Shown here: positions 1 through 5,547 of the stretch, in pieces
Layout: every line of letters starts with the position of its first letter
Position numbering within the stretch: the first letter of the stretch is position 1
Source: Bacillota bacterium
GTDB lineage: Bacteria > Bacillota > Limnochordia > Limnochordales > ZCTH02-B6
DNA length: 5,662 nucleotides
Assembly (NCBI GenBank): GCA_017578085.1
Contig: PKQR01000139.1
Coordinates: forward strand, 1-5,662
Direction of reading: 5' to 3'
The notes under the pieces: model-generated
Databases searched by the model: none
What the model was told of the DNA's origin: nothing
The model's input: the letters and a program-made list of their open reading frames with translations, nothing else
Translations under genes and position numbers: made by a program

Positions 1-1
1 T

Positions 2-505
2 ATTGCCGAGCGGTGGAGCGTCCGTGCTCGCGCCGGCCTGGATACGGGCGGCGGCGTCCAGGACGGCCCGGATGATCTTGTCGTAGCCCGTGCAGCGGCA
101 CAGGTTGCCGGCCAGCCACCGGCGGGCTTCCTGCTCCGTCGGGCGGGGGTTTGCGTCCAACAGCGCCTTGGCGGACATCAGAAACCCTGGCGTGCAGATG
201 CCGCATTGCAGCGCCCCGTGCTCCAGGAACGCCTGCTGCAGCGGGTGCAGGCCGCCCGCGGCCAGGCCTTCGACGGTGACGATTTCCCGTCCCGCGGCTT
301 CCACCGCCAGGACCAGGCAGCTGTTGACAGGCCGGCCGTCCAGCAGCACGCAGCACGCGCCGCAGTTGCCGTTGCCGCAGCCTTCCTTGGCGCCGGTCAG
401 GCCCAGCTCTTCCCGCAGCACCTCCAGCAGCGTCTGCCGCGGCTCGCAGACGAATGTTTCCGGCACCCCGTTGATGGTGGTTTCCACGATCACCTTGGTC
501 GACAT
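2..505 (-). CDS. [2Fe-2S] small subunit of a molybdenum hydroxylase (xanthine dehydrogenase / CoxS-like), 3' end cut by window edge
   Basis: This is the iron-sulfur subunit of a molybdenum hydroxylase. It passes electrons from the Mo-pterin site of the large subunit to FAD in the medium subunit, in the cytoplasm. The visible 168 residues carry all eight family cysteines. Cys43, 48, 51 and 63 (motif CGNGNCGAC) form the plant-type ferredoxin cluster. Cys101, 104, 136 and 138 (QCGICTPG and LCRCTGY) form the helical-domain cluster. Family members are usually about 155-170 residues, so only a few residues should be missing; the frame is still open at the edge. The ATG at 505 is preceded by AAGGGAGG and GAGAGG. 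The gene follows the FAD subunit after a 50-base gap, so the two are probably cotranscribed, and the large subunit is expected next. Residue 52 is Cys where Thr is common. The family is near certain; the substrate (CO, purine, aldehyde or other) is not determinable. Confidence 0.93.
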   Translation of the reverse strand, partial: MSTKVIVETTINGVPETFVCEPRQTLLEVLREELGLTGAKEGCGNGNCGACCVLLDGRPVNSCLVLAVEAAGREIVTVEGLAAGGLHPLQQAFLEHGALQCGICTPGFLMSAKALLDANPRPTEQEARRWLAGNLCRCTGYDKIIRAVLDAAARIQAGASTDAPPLGN

Positions 506-538
506 GGCCGCCTCTCGCCTCCCTTTCGCGGCGCTCGC

Positions 539-552
539 GGTTTCGTGAAACC
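539..552 (-). repeat. Perfect inverted repeat in the gap between the FAD and [2Fe-2S] subunit genes
   Basis: GGTTTC and GAAACC are separated by two bases, four bases after the FAD subunit stop codon. In RNA this could form a short hairpin of five or six pairs between the two cistrons. There is no T-run, so it is not a classic terminator. A role in setting subunit ratio or mRNA stability is possible but unproven. Confidence 0.4.
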
Positions 553-555
553 CTC

Positions 556-1434
556 TCAGACGGCCGCGGCAAGCCGCATCCGCGCGGCTTCCAGGGCCCG
601 GCGCGTCAGGACGGACACGAGATGCCGCCTGTACTCGGCGCTGCCCCGCACGTCGGAGATGGGCCGCGCCGCCTCTACCGCCAGCTGGGCGGCTTGCCGC
701 AGGTGTTCGTCGGTCAGGGGCTTGCCCGTGAGGTACTCCTCGGCAGCACGGGCCCGCACGGGCGTCGGGGCCACCGCGCCCAAAGCGATACGCACCTTCG
801 CGCAAGTACCCGTGCTGGGATCCAGGGTCACCGCGGCGCTCGCACCCGCCACGGCGATGTCCATCTCGTTGCGGGGCGTAAAGCGCAGATACGCGGACAC
901 GGTGTGGGGCGGGGGCACGGGCAGGCGCAGGGCGACCAGCAGCTCGCCCGGCGCCAGGCACGTCTGGCCAGGACCGGTGCACACCGACTCCACCGGCAGG
1001 CGGCGGGTGCCGCCGGGGCCGGCGATGATGGCTTCTGCTTCGTGCACGATCAGGGGCGGGACGCTGTCGGCGGAAGGGGCGGCGTTGCACAAGTTGCCGC
1101 CGAGACTCGCCCGGTTTTGGATCATGATGGACCCGATGAGCGTGCAAGCGGTGCGCAGGGCGGGGTAATGCTGCTGCACCTGGGGCAAGGCCGCGACTTG
1201 GGCGCACGGCACGGCCGCCCCGATGGTGAGCCCATCCTCCGGATCCCAGCGGAGCTCACACAGTTCCGGGATGCGCTTGACGTCCACCACGAGGCTCGCC
1301 CGCCGCCGGCCTTCCTGGAGCTGGGGGATGAGGTCGGTGCCGCCGGCGAGCACGCGGGCAGAGCCGTTGGCACTGGCCAAGAGCTCTACGGCCTCGGCTA
1401 CCGTCCGCGGGGCGGCGTAGGCAAAGGCTTCCAT
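556..1434 (-). CDS. FAD-binding medium subunit of a molybdenum hydroxylase (xanthine dehydrogenase / CoxM-like)
   Basis: This is a 292-residue flavoprotein subunit that binds FAD and takes electrons from the [2Fe-2S] subunit for transfer to the final acceptor. Seen in the sequence: the N-terminal PCMH-type FAD fold with AGGTD at residues 30-34, and a second FAD motif, QNRASLGGN, at 106-114, followed by NAAPSADS at 117-124. The C-terminal third (about 180-285) matches the CO dehydrogenase flavoprotein C-terminal domain in position and size. The length is normal for the family (about 280-295). The ATG at 1434 has an AAGGAGG site at 1446-1452, 11 bases upstream, which supports this start. It is the first gene of a minus-strand unit ahead of the small subunit, the M-then-S order common in cox-type clusters. 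No iron-sulfur or molybdopterin motifs are present, as expected. The subunit class is secure, the substrate unknown. Confidence 0.94.
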   Translation of the reverse strand: MEAFAYAAPRTVAEAVELLASANGSARVLAGGTDLIPQLQEGRRRASLVVDVKRIPELCELRWDPEDGLTIGAAVPCAQVAALPQVQQHYPALRTACTLIGSIMIQNRASLGGNLCNAAPSADSVPPLIVHEAEAIIAGPGGTRRLPVESVCTGPGQTCLAPGELLVALRLPVPPPHTVSAYLRFTPRNEMDIAVAGASAAVTLDPSTGTCAKVRIALGAVAPTPVRARAAEEYLTGKPLTDEHLRQAAQLAVEAARPISDVRGSAEYRRHLVSVLTRRALEAARMRLAAAV

Positions 1435-1825
1435 CCGGGGCGTCGCCTCCTTGAGTGTGCGAATAACAATAGCCCTGCATTGGTTTTTCTGGCTGGTGCC
1501 TGGGGTTCCTCCCCGGCCCGGCTAGGCGGGCGCCCGGGCGACGCATCGGCCTTGGCGATGTTTTCCGTCGTGCTTCTCGTCGCCGGCTGGCTGGCTTTCC
1601 GGGCCGTGGAACGCATGGCGCGGCAGTCCGGCACGCTTTGGGACGTTGGATGTTCCACCGGGTCGACGCCCGGGTGCGCCATGGGCGCCCTCGGCATGCA
1701 TTGACCCTGGCGCCCGGTGTCGTTTCTGAACGCGGCCGCTACGGAAGGATGCTGAATAGTCGCAAAGAAATATCGAGCGAAACCGCGCAGCGCGGCCGCC
1801 GGTGCAGAAACGGGGGGCGAAGGCG
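1435..1825. other. Intergenic region of about 390 bases between divergent genes
   Basis: This stretch separates the minus-strand hydroxylase genes from the plus-strand small membrane gene and should hold promoters for both. I see two less GC-rich pockets. One is at about 1461-1490, just upstream of the FAD subunit ribosome binding site. The other is at about 1741-1782, upstream of the small gene. Neither has a convincing -35/-10 pair: TTGACC at 1701-1706 has no matching -10. Short inverted repeats are present (GGGG/CCCC at 1502-1514; CCGCG/CGCGG at 1783-1795). The sequence GCGGCCGC occurs twice, exactly 60 bases apart (1732 and 1792). Several open frames cross it in different phases, but none has a family signature. 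No tRNA or riboswitch was recognised. Confidence 0.6.
1783..1795 (+). repeat. Short GC hairpin upstream of the small membrane gene
   Basis: CCGCG and CGCGG flank a three-base CAG loop. The structure lies about 30 bases before the proposed ATG of the 49-residue gene and could sit in its 5' leader. There is no T-run. In GC-rich DNA such short palindromes also arise by chance, so function is speculative. Confidence 0.3.
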
Positions 1826-1975
1826 ATGGGGGGCAACGAGCGCCTGCTGGCGCAACGGGAAGTGGAGAATTTTCGGGAGAAGGTTGCACGGAGAGACCGC
1901 CTCTCGTGGCGCGCCCTCTGGCTTGTTACCGTGGCGGTCTTTGTGCTCTTGTGGTACCTGTTTTTCCAACCCTGA
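1826..1975 (+). CDS. Small single-span membrane protein (49 residues), hypothetical
   Basis: I do not recognise a family. The predicted protein has two clear parts. Residues 5-29 are a hydrophilic, strongly charged, probably helical segment rich in Arg and Glu (for example RRDRLSWR at 22-29). Residues 30-47 are a hydrophobic stretch rich in Leu, Val, Trp and Phe that fits one membrane span. The chain ends two residues later with Gln-Pro. The positive charge just before the span predicts the N-terminus in the cytoplasm. The ATG has a G-run (1812-1817) eight bases upstream as a possible ribosome binding site. An in-frame GTG at 1802 would add eight residues but lacks a site. Third codon positions are mostly G or C, as in the neighbouring genes. 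It converges on rtcB with a gap of 32 bases. The charge/hydrophobic layout makes it a plausible real small gene, but without homology evidence it remains tentative. Confidence 0.5.
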   Translation: MGGNERLLAQREVENFREKVARRDRLSWRALWLVTVAVFVLLWYLFFQP

Positions 1976-2007
1976 AACGCGGCCCCCAATGGCCCGGCGC
2001 GTCCCGG

Positions 2008-3252
2008 TCAGTCCTTGTACGGATCGTACTCGTCCAAAGGCGCCATGGCCACGCCGATGGGCTTGAGCACGTGCAGGATGTCGAACGTGTCCACGTGGGC
2101 GTTCAGCACCTCCTGCAGCTTGCGGTAAACGGCCGGCGCCTCGTCAGGGCCGCCGCCCCGCAGCTCGATGCCTAGTTCCTTCATGTGCCGCACGACGTCC
2201 TCCATGGAGATGAGGCCGCCGACCCGCACGAGCTTTCCCTTGACCCGGCGCACCTTGCCGGCCGCCTGGGTGCGGCTCATGACCCGTCCTGCCCCGTGGA
2301 CGGTGCTGAAGAGGGCGACGCGCGCCACTGGGGTGTCCTTGCCCCGCACGACGACGGAGATATCCCCCATGCTGCCGCCGATGAAGCTCATCTGTCCCGG
2401 GTGGCAGGGCGTGGCGCCCTTGCGCACGACGATGACCTTCTCGCCGTTGTGCTCCTCTTCCCAGGCGAAGTTGTGGTGGTTGTGCACCGACAGCGTCGCC
2501 TGCGCTCCCAGGATGCGCAGCACCTGGTCCACGACCACGTCCCGCCCGGCGTAGGCGTAGCGGCCTGCCAGTTGCATGGCCTGGTGGTACGCCTGCCCGA
2601 GTTCCGAGTCCAGGCGCAGCAGCGTCGGCGGGTGGTCCATGGACTCGCCGCCTATGGGCGCGTCAAAGGGCTTGCCCTTGGCCAGGTTGAGAAACCCGCT
2701 GGCCGTCTTGTACCCAAAGCCCCGGGAACCGAAGTGGACAGCCACCCACAGGTCCCCGGTGGCCGGCTCTTCCAACAGGTCCACGTAGTGGTTGCCCCCG
2801 CCCACCGTGCCCAGCTGCTGGTAGGCCAAGTCCTTGAGGGCGCGCACGCCGGGGTGCACGTTCCAGCGGGGATCCTCAAACACGGGGTGCTCGATGGGCT
2901 TGGGGTTCTTGCGGCCGATGCCGAAGCTGATTTCCTTGTAGATCCGGTCCATCAGCTTGGGCAGGTCCCGGCGGATATCGGCCACCTTGAGGTTGGTGCG
3001 CACCGCCTTGTTGCCGCAGCCGATGTCGAAACCGACGCCCGAGGGAGAGGTGAGGCCCCGGTACGCCACCACGCCGCCGATGGGCATGGAATACCCCTTG
3101 TGCGCGTCGGCGCACAGCACGGCCCCCGCGGTTTCAGGCGGCGCGGCGCAGCGCCGGATCTGCGCGATGGTGTCCGCATCGGGGTCCCCGAAGATCACGA
3201 TGCCGTCCATGATGCGGGGCGGGCGCAGTCCTGGAACCGTCTTGGCACCCAT
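2008..3252 (-). CDS. rtcB: RtcB-family RNA-splicing ligase
   Basis: RtcB joins RNA ends carrying 2',3'-cyclic phosphate (or 3'-phosphate) to 5'-hydroxyl ends, using GTP and Mn2+ through a guanylylated histidine. In bacteria it is linked to repair of cleaved tRNA or rRNA. The 414-residue product is close to the usual bacterial length of about 400. Signature motifs appear in order: DAHKGY (49-54), GVGFDIGCGN (72-81; metal ligands Asp76 and Cys79), GGGNH (151-155; His155), HFGSRG (173-178; His173), HNHHNF (257-262), RKGATPCHPG (277-286), GGSMGD (292-297) and HGAGR (319-323). His319 is the expected guanylylated nucleophile. The ATG at 3252 has GGGAGGT at 3261-3267. A longer start at 3495 would run antisense into trmL and is not needed by the family. 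No RtcA cyclase, archease or RtcR regulator is seen nearby. Family assignment is secure; the natural RNA substrate is unknown. Confidence 0.96.
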   Translation of the reverse strand: MGAKTVPGLRPPRIMDGIVIFGDPDADTIAQIRRCAAPPETAGAVLCADAHKGYSMPIGGVVAYRGLTSPSGVGFDIGCGNKAVRTNLKVADIRRDLPKLMDRIYKEISFGIGRKNPKPIEHPVFEDPRWNVHPGVRALKDLAYQQLGTVGGGNHYVDLLEEPATGDLWVAVHFGSRGFGYKTASGFLNLAKGKPFDAPIGGESMDHPPTLLRLDSELGQAYHQAMQLAGRYAYAGRDVVVDQVLRILGAQATLSVHNHHNFAWEEEHNGEKVIVVRKGATPCHPGQMSFIGGSMGDISVVVRGKDTPVARVALFSTVHGAGRVMSRTQAAGKVRRVKGKLVRVGGLISMEDVVRHMKELGIELRGGGPDEAPAVYRKLQEVLNAHVDTFDILHVLKPIGVAMAPLDEYDPYKD

Positions 3253-3272
3253 CGGCGTCCACCTCCCGGACC

Positions 3273-3281
3273 ATCTTACCA
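3273..3281 (-). promoter_or_regulatory. Possible extended -10 promoter element for rtcB
   Basis: On the minus strand the sequence TGGTAAGAT matches an extended -10 pattern (TGn followed by TAnnnT), but there is no good -35. Transcription would start near 3266, inside or beside the GGGAGGT ribosome binding site, leaving a very short leader. That closeness is a reason for doubt, and the true promoter may lie further upstream in the 170-base divergent gap. Confidence 0.3.
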
Positions 3282-3386
3282 CAATCCTGCCGGCTTTGCG
3301 GGCCGCTACCTGTGCGCTGCAAGGGCCTAGGCACAGGGCGGTGCCCGAGCGCCTTGGAATCGTCCGGTGGGCGTTGCGCTGCCCGA

Positions 3387-3416
3387 TTGCCAGACGGCGG
3401 ACCGCGGCGCTAAAAT
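3387..3416 (+). promoter_or_regulatory. Sigma-A-like promoter for trmL, predicting a leaderless mRNA
   Basis: TTGCCA (3387-3392, five of six matches to TTGACA) and TAAAAT (3411-3416, five of six matches to TATAAT) are separated by 18 bases. Counting the last base of the -10 as -7 puts the start site at 3423, the A of the trmL ATG. The -10 is a rare AT patch in GC-rich surroundings, which strengthens the call. There is no room for a normal ribosome binding site between a start there and the ATG. Confidence 0.65.
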
Positions 3417-3422
3417 TGGGGC

Positions 3423-3887
3423 ATGCCGTTTCACATCGTCCTCGTGGAGCCGGAAATCGCCGCCAATACCGGCAACATCGCCCGCACCTGCGCATGCACG
3501 GGCATGACCCTACACCTAGTTCATCCCCTCGGCTTCGCTACCGATGATCGCACCCTGCGGCGGGCGGGGATGGACTACTGGCACCTGCTGCCCGTCTACT
3601 ACCACAACTCCTTCGACGAGCTGATGGCGGCCCACCCAGGCGTGCGCCCTATCTTCGTCGCCACCCAAGGCCGGCGGCTTTACACCGAAGTGCAGTACCG
3701 CCCGGGGGACTGGCTTGTCTTTGGCAAGGAGAGCCACGGCTTGCCCGACTTCATCCTTGAGAACTACCCGGGTACCATCGTGCGCATCCCCATGCGGCCG
3801 GGGCTGCGATCCCTCAACCTGGCCACGGCCGTCGGCATCGTGGCCTACGAGGCCTTGCGGCAGATCGGGTTTCCCGGACTCGGTTAG
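3423..3887 (+). CDS. trmL: tRNA (cytidine/uridine-34 2'-O)-methyltransferase TrmL
   Basis: TrmL transfers a methyl group from S-adenosylmethionine to the 2'-hydroxyl of the wobble nucleotide (C34 or cmnm5U34) of tRNA-Leu isoacceptors, stabilising codon-anticodon pairing. The 154-residue product is a minimal SPOUT methyltransferase with no extra RNA-binding domain and matches the family length (about 155-160). The three SPOUT motifs are visible: EPEIAANTGNIARTC (9-23) with the conserved Asn15 and Arg21, VFGKESHGLP (99-108), and IPMRPGLRSLNLATAVGI (122-139), which forms the trefoil-knot cofactor site. The protein ends shortly after the last helix, as usual. The ATG at 3423 gives the canonical N-terminus. 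Only a weak GGGG lies upstream, and the promoter geometry suggests leaderless translation. It is divergent from rtcB and followed after 106 bases by mscS. A related SPOUT specificity cannot be fully excluded, but size and motifs favour TrmL. Confidence 0.95.
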   Translation: MPFHIVLVEPEIAANTGNIARTCACTGMTLHLVHPLGFATDDRTLRRAGMDYWHLLPVYYHNSFDELMAAHPGVRPIFVATQGRRLYTEVQYRPGDWLVFGKESHGLPDFILENYPGTIVRIPMRPGLRSLNLATAVGIVAYEALRQIGFPGLG

Positions 3888-3910
3888 CCTAAGCACCAAA
3901 AGAGAAAAGC

Positions 3911-3926
3911 CCGCGGAACGCGGTTT
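3911..3926 (+). terminator. Weak hairpin plus TTT after trmL, possible partial terminator
   Basis: CCGCG and CGCGG flank a GAA loop and are followed directly by TTT, starting 23 bases after the trmL stop. The stem is short (five GC pairs) and the T-tract only three long, so termination would be inefficient at best. It may instead be part of the larger structured spacer ahead of mscS. Confidence 0.3.
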
Positions 3927-3976
3927 CCAGCCTTTTGGGGGCAGGAACCCCTTCTGGGAAGGGGAACCTTTGGAAA
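3924..3976 (+). repeat. Nested inverted repeats in the trmL-mscS spacer
   Basis: The outer arms TTTCCA (3924-3929) and TGGAAA (3971-3976) enclose a perfect inner stem, CCCCTTC (3948-3954) with GAAGGGG (3958-3964) around a TGG loop. A direct repeat GGAACC lies on each side of that stem (3944-3949 and 3963-3968). GGGG at 3937-3940 can also pair with CCCC at 3948-3951, giving an alternative fold. There is no long T-run. The element lies 18 bases before the mscS GTG, so it would be in the leader of any read-through mRNA. Candidate roles are attenuation, mRNA processing or a dispersed repeat; none is proven. Confidence 0.5.
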
Positions 3977-3993
3977 GCTAGGGTGAGGGTTCC

Positions 3994-5082
3994 GTGTGGG
4001 AGTGGCTGAGGGAAGGGTTTCCAGCTCTGTTTACGGTGGATGGGCTCCTCCGGATCGGCCAGACGATCCTGCGCATCCTGATCATCGTAGTGCTGGCCCG
4101 GATCGCTGTGGGCGTGGCCAATCGGGTCATTGACCACGTCTTGGTGGCCACCAACGGCCGCACCCGGTTCAACCGCATGGACGAAAAGCGGGCCCGCACC
4201 ATCGCTTCCTTGGTCAAGAGCGTTGCCCACTACACCCTGTACTTCATCGCCGGCGTCATGATCCTGGACGGGATGGGCATTAATACGTCGTCGCTGTTGG
4301 CCGCGGCGGGCGTAGCGGGCCTGGCCATCGGTTTTGGGGCGCAAAACCTGGTCAAAGACGTCGTGTCGGGCTTCTTCATCCTGTTTGAGGGCCAATTCCA
4401 GGTGGGCGATTACATCACCACCGCGGGCGTGTCAGGGATCGTGGAGGCCACCGGCTTGCGCACCACGTGGGTGCGGGCCTTTGACGGCTCGGTCCATATC
4501 ATCCCCAACGGGGAAATGCGCATGGTGACCAACCACATGGGTCCCGCGATGCGGGTCATGTTCCAAGTCGCCATTCCCTACGAGGAGGATGTGGACCGGG
4601 CCATCGCGGTGCTGCAGGAAGGCTTCGAGGCCATCAAGGCTTCGGGCGAGCTGCCCGACCTGGTGGAAGGCCCGACGGTGCTGGGTGTGCAGGAGCTGAG
4701 CGAGCGGGGCGTGGAGCTGCTCATCTGGGCCCGGGTCAAGACGATGACCCAGTGGGCCATGACGCGGGAGCTGCGCCGGCGAGTCAAGCAGATCCTCGAC
4801 AACCACGGCATCCAAGTGGCATTCCCGAGGCGGCTCCTGGTGCTCAACCAGCCGGGAATGCAAGGGGCGGGCGTTGCCAGCGGCGCGGCTTTTGGCACCG
4901 AGCAGGCCGCCCCAATGGAAGCGGTGCCCGGGCGCATCCGCACCGTGGCGCCGCCAACCGGGCGGCCGGGAACGCTGGAGGTGCCGCCGGGCGCCATTTC
5001 GGCGTCCGAGGAGGGGGCTGTGGAAGACCCGGGGCCGGGGCCGGACATGGCACCGCAGCCGGGGACGCAGCCTAAGCGGTGA
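3994..5082 (+). CDS. MscS-family small-conductance mechanosensitive ion channel
   Basis: Channels of this family open under membrane tension and release small solutes during hypo-osmotic shock. The 362-residue product has predicted membrane spans at about 20-44, 72-92 and 98-130. The third is the pore-lining helix, rich in Gly and Ala (GVAGLAIGFGAQN at 106-118), followed by FEGQFQVGD (131-139), the typical entry into the beta domain. IIPNGEM (169-175) is the conserved MscS PNG motif. The alpha/beta cytoplasmic domain continues to about residue 285. The last 75 or so residues (288-362) are low-complexity and rich in Pro, Gly, Ala and Glu, an unusual unstructured tail. The GTG start at 3994 has GGTGAGG at 3982-3988; the next in-frame Met would delete the first span. 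It is followed after 15 bases by the PspC-domain gene, so cotranscription is very likely. Family secure; conductance and ion selectivity cannot be inferred. Confidence 0.95.
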   Translation: MWEWLREGFPALFTVDGLLRIGQTILRILIIVVLARIAVGVANRVIDHVLVATNGRTRFNRMDEKRARTIASLVKSVAHYTLYFIAGVMILDGMGINTSSLLAAAGVAGLAIGFGAQNLVKDVVSGFFILFEGQFQVGDYITTAGVSGIVEATGLRTTWVRAFDGSVHIIPNGEMRMVTNHMGPAMRVMFQVAIPYEEDVDRAIAVLQEGFEAIKASGELPDLVEGPTVLGVQELSERGVELLIWARVKTMTQWAMTRELRRRVKQILDNHGIQVAFPRRLLVLNQPGMQGAGVASGAAFGTEQAAPMEAVPGRIRTVAPPTGRPGTLEVPPGAISASEEGAVEDPGPGPDMAPQPGTQPKR

Positions 5083-5083
5083 G

Positions 5084-5089
5084 AGGAGG
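5084..5089 (+). promoter_or_regulatory. Ribosome binding site fixing the GTG start of the PspC-domain gene
   Basis: A perfect AGGAGG lies eight bases before GTG 5098, immediately after the mscS stop codon. No ATG is nearby in frame, so this site decides the start and supports coupled expression with mscS. Confidence 0.85.
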
Positions 5090-5097
5090 AAGCAGTA

Positions 5098-5517
5098 GTG
5101 GCCAAACGGCTGTACCGGTCACGTACGGACCGGCTCTTGGGCGGGGTCTGCGGCGGCCTTGGCCGGTACTTTGAGATCGACCCGACCTTGGTGCGCCTGG
5201 CGTGGCTTGTCATGTCGCTTTGGGCCGGCGCCGGCGTGGTGATTTACTTGCTGGCCTGGGCGCTCATTCCCCGGGAGCCGCACGAGGGCTGGTACGATGA
5301 GGAGATGGGTCCGAGGCGTCCGGGCAACGGCAACGGGCAGGGCCTCGGGCGGCTGTTGGGCTGGCTGCTGGTAATCCTGGGTGGCATGGTGTTCCTGCGG
5401 GTCATCGGCGGGGTGCTGGCCTGGATCTTTGAGCCTGGCGTCATGGCCGCTCTATTCCTGATCGTCGTTGGCTTGTTCCTCCTAGGCAAGCGGGGTCAAA
5501 GCTCCCGAGTACGTTAA
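5098..5517 (+). CDS. PspC-domain membrane protein
   Basis: PspC-domain proteins are membrane proteins named after phage-shock protein C, which senses membrane damage in enterobacteria. In Gram-positives similar proteins occur in envelope-stress loci, often without the other Psp partners. The 139-residue product has a full PspC domain at about residues 3-60: an Arg-rich start, GGVCGGLGRYF (15-25), DPTLVRLAW (28-36), then a hydrophobic span ending in ALIPRE (55-60). A Gly/Asn/Arg-rich linker (70-85) follows, then two more predicted spans (about 86-106 and 113-130) and a short basic tail. The C-terminal two-span part goes beyond a bare PspC domain and resembles the extra hydrophobic modules seen in many Gram-positive members. 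It sits between mscS and a site-2-protease-like gene, which supports an envelope role. The domain call is firm; the exact function is inferred. Confidence 0.93.
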   Translation: MAKRLYRSRTDRLLGGVCGGLGRYFEIDPTLVRLAWLVMSLWAGAGVVIYLLAWALIPREPHEGWYDEEMGPRRPGNGNGQGLGRLLGWLLVILGGMVFLRVIGGVLAWIFEPGVMAALFLIVVGLFLLGKRGQSSRVR

Positions 5518-5547
5518 GGGGAGCAGCGCGGGGGTTAGCGCAGGGGG

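Noticed and set aside
1501..1514. GGGGTTCCTCCCC resembling a tRNA T-arm
   Set aside because: No GGTTCRA T-loop consensus, no acceptor stem and no anticodon arm could be built around it.
206..1704. Long plus-strand open frames (206-1168 and 622-1704) opposite the hydroxylase subunits
   Set aside because: They are antisense to genes with full family motifs, have Arg/Ala/Gly-biased composition and no recognisable domain. Such shadows are expected in GC-rich DNA.
1558..1704. 48-residue plus-strand frame starting with a hydrophobic stretch in the large intergenic region
   Set aside because: The first 20 residues could form a membrane span and codon use is acceptable, but there is no ribosome binding site, the second half looks random, and it is the tail of a longer antisense shadow frame. 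Worth keeping in mind only if conserved.
1732..1799. Two GCGGCCGC palindromes as cloning-site or vector remnants
   Set aside because: Such 8-mers occur naturally in very GC-rich DNA and no vector-like sequence flanks them.
1398..1989. Minus-strand open frames (1398-1889 and 1522-1989) across the intergenic region
   Set aside because: They have Pro/Ala/Arg-biased composition, no ribosome binding site or family motif, and overlap the FAD subunit start or the small membrane gene.
2185..3330. 381-residue plus-strand open frame opposite rtcB
   Set aside because: It mirrors the rtcB codons, is rich in Val, Ala, His and Arg with no domain signature, and all RtcB motifs are on the other strand.
3253..3495. 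N-terminal extension of RtcB to an ATG at 3495
   Set aside because: It would run antisense into trmL and through its promoter, is Arg-rich without family similarity, and the ATG at 3252 has a good ribosome binding site and gives the normal length.
5028..5045. Tandem GGGGCC-like repeats near the end of mscS
   Set aside because: They lie inside the coding tail and simply encode Pro/Gly-rich residues, so there is no need for a separate element.
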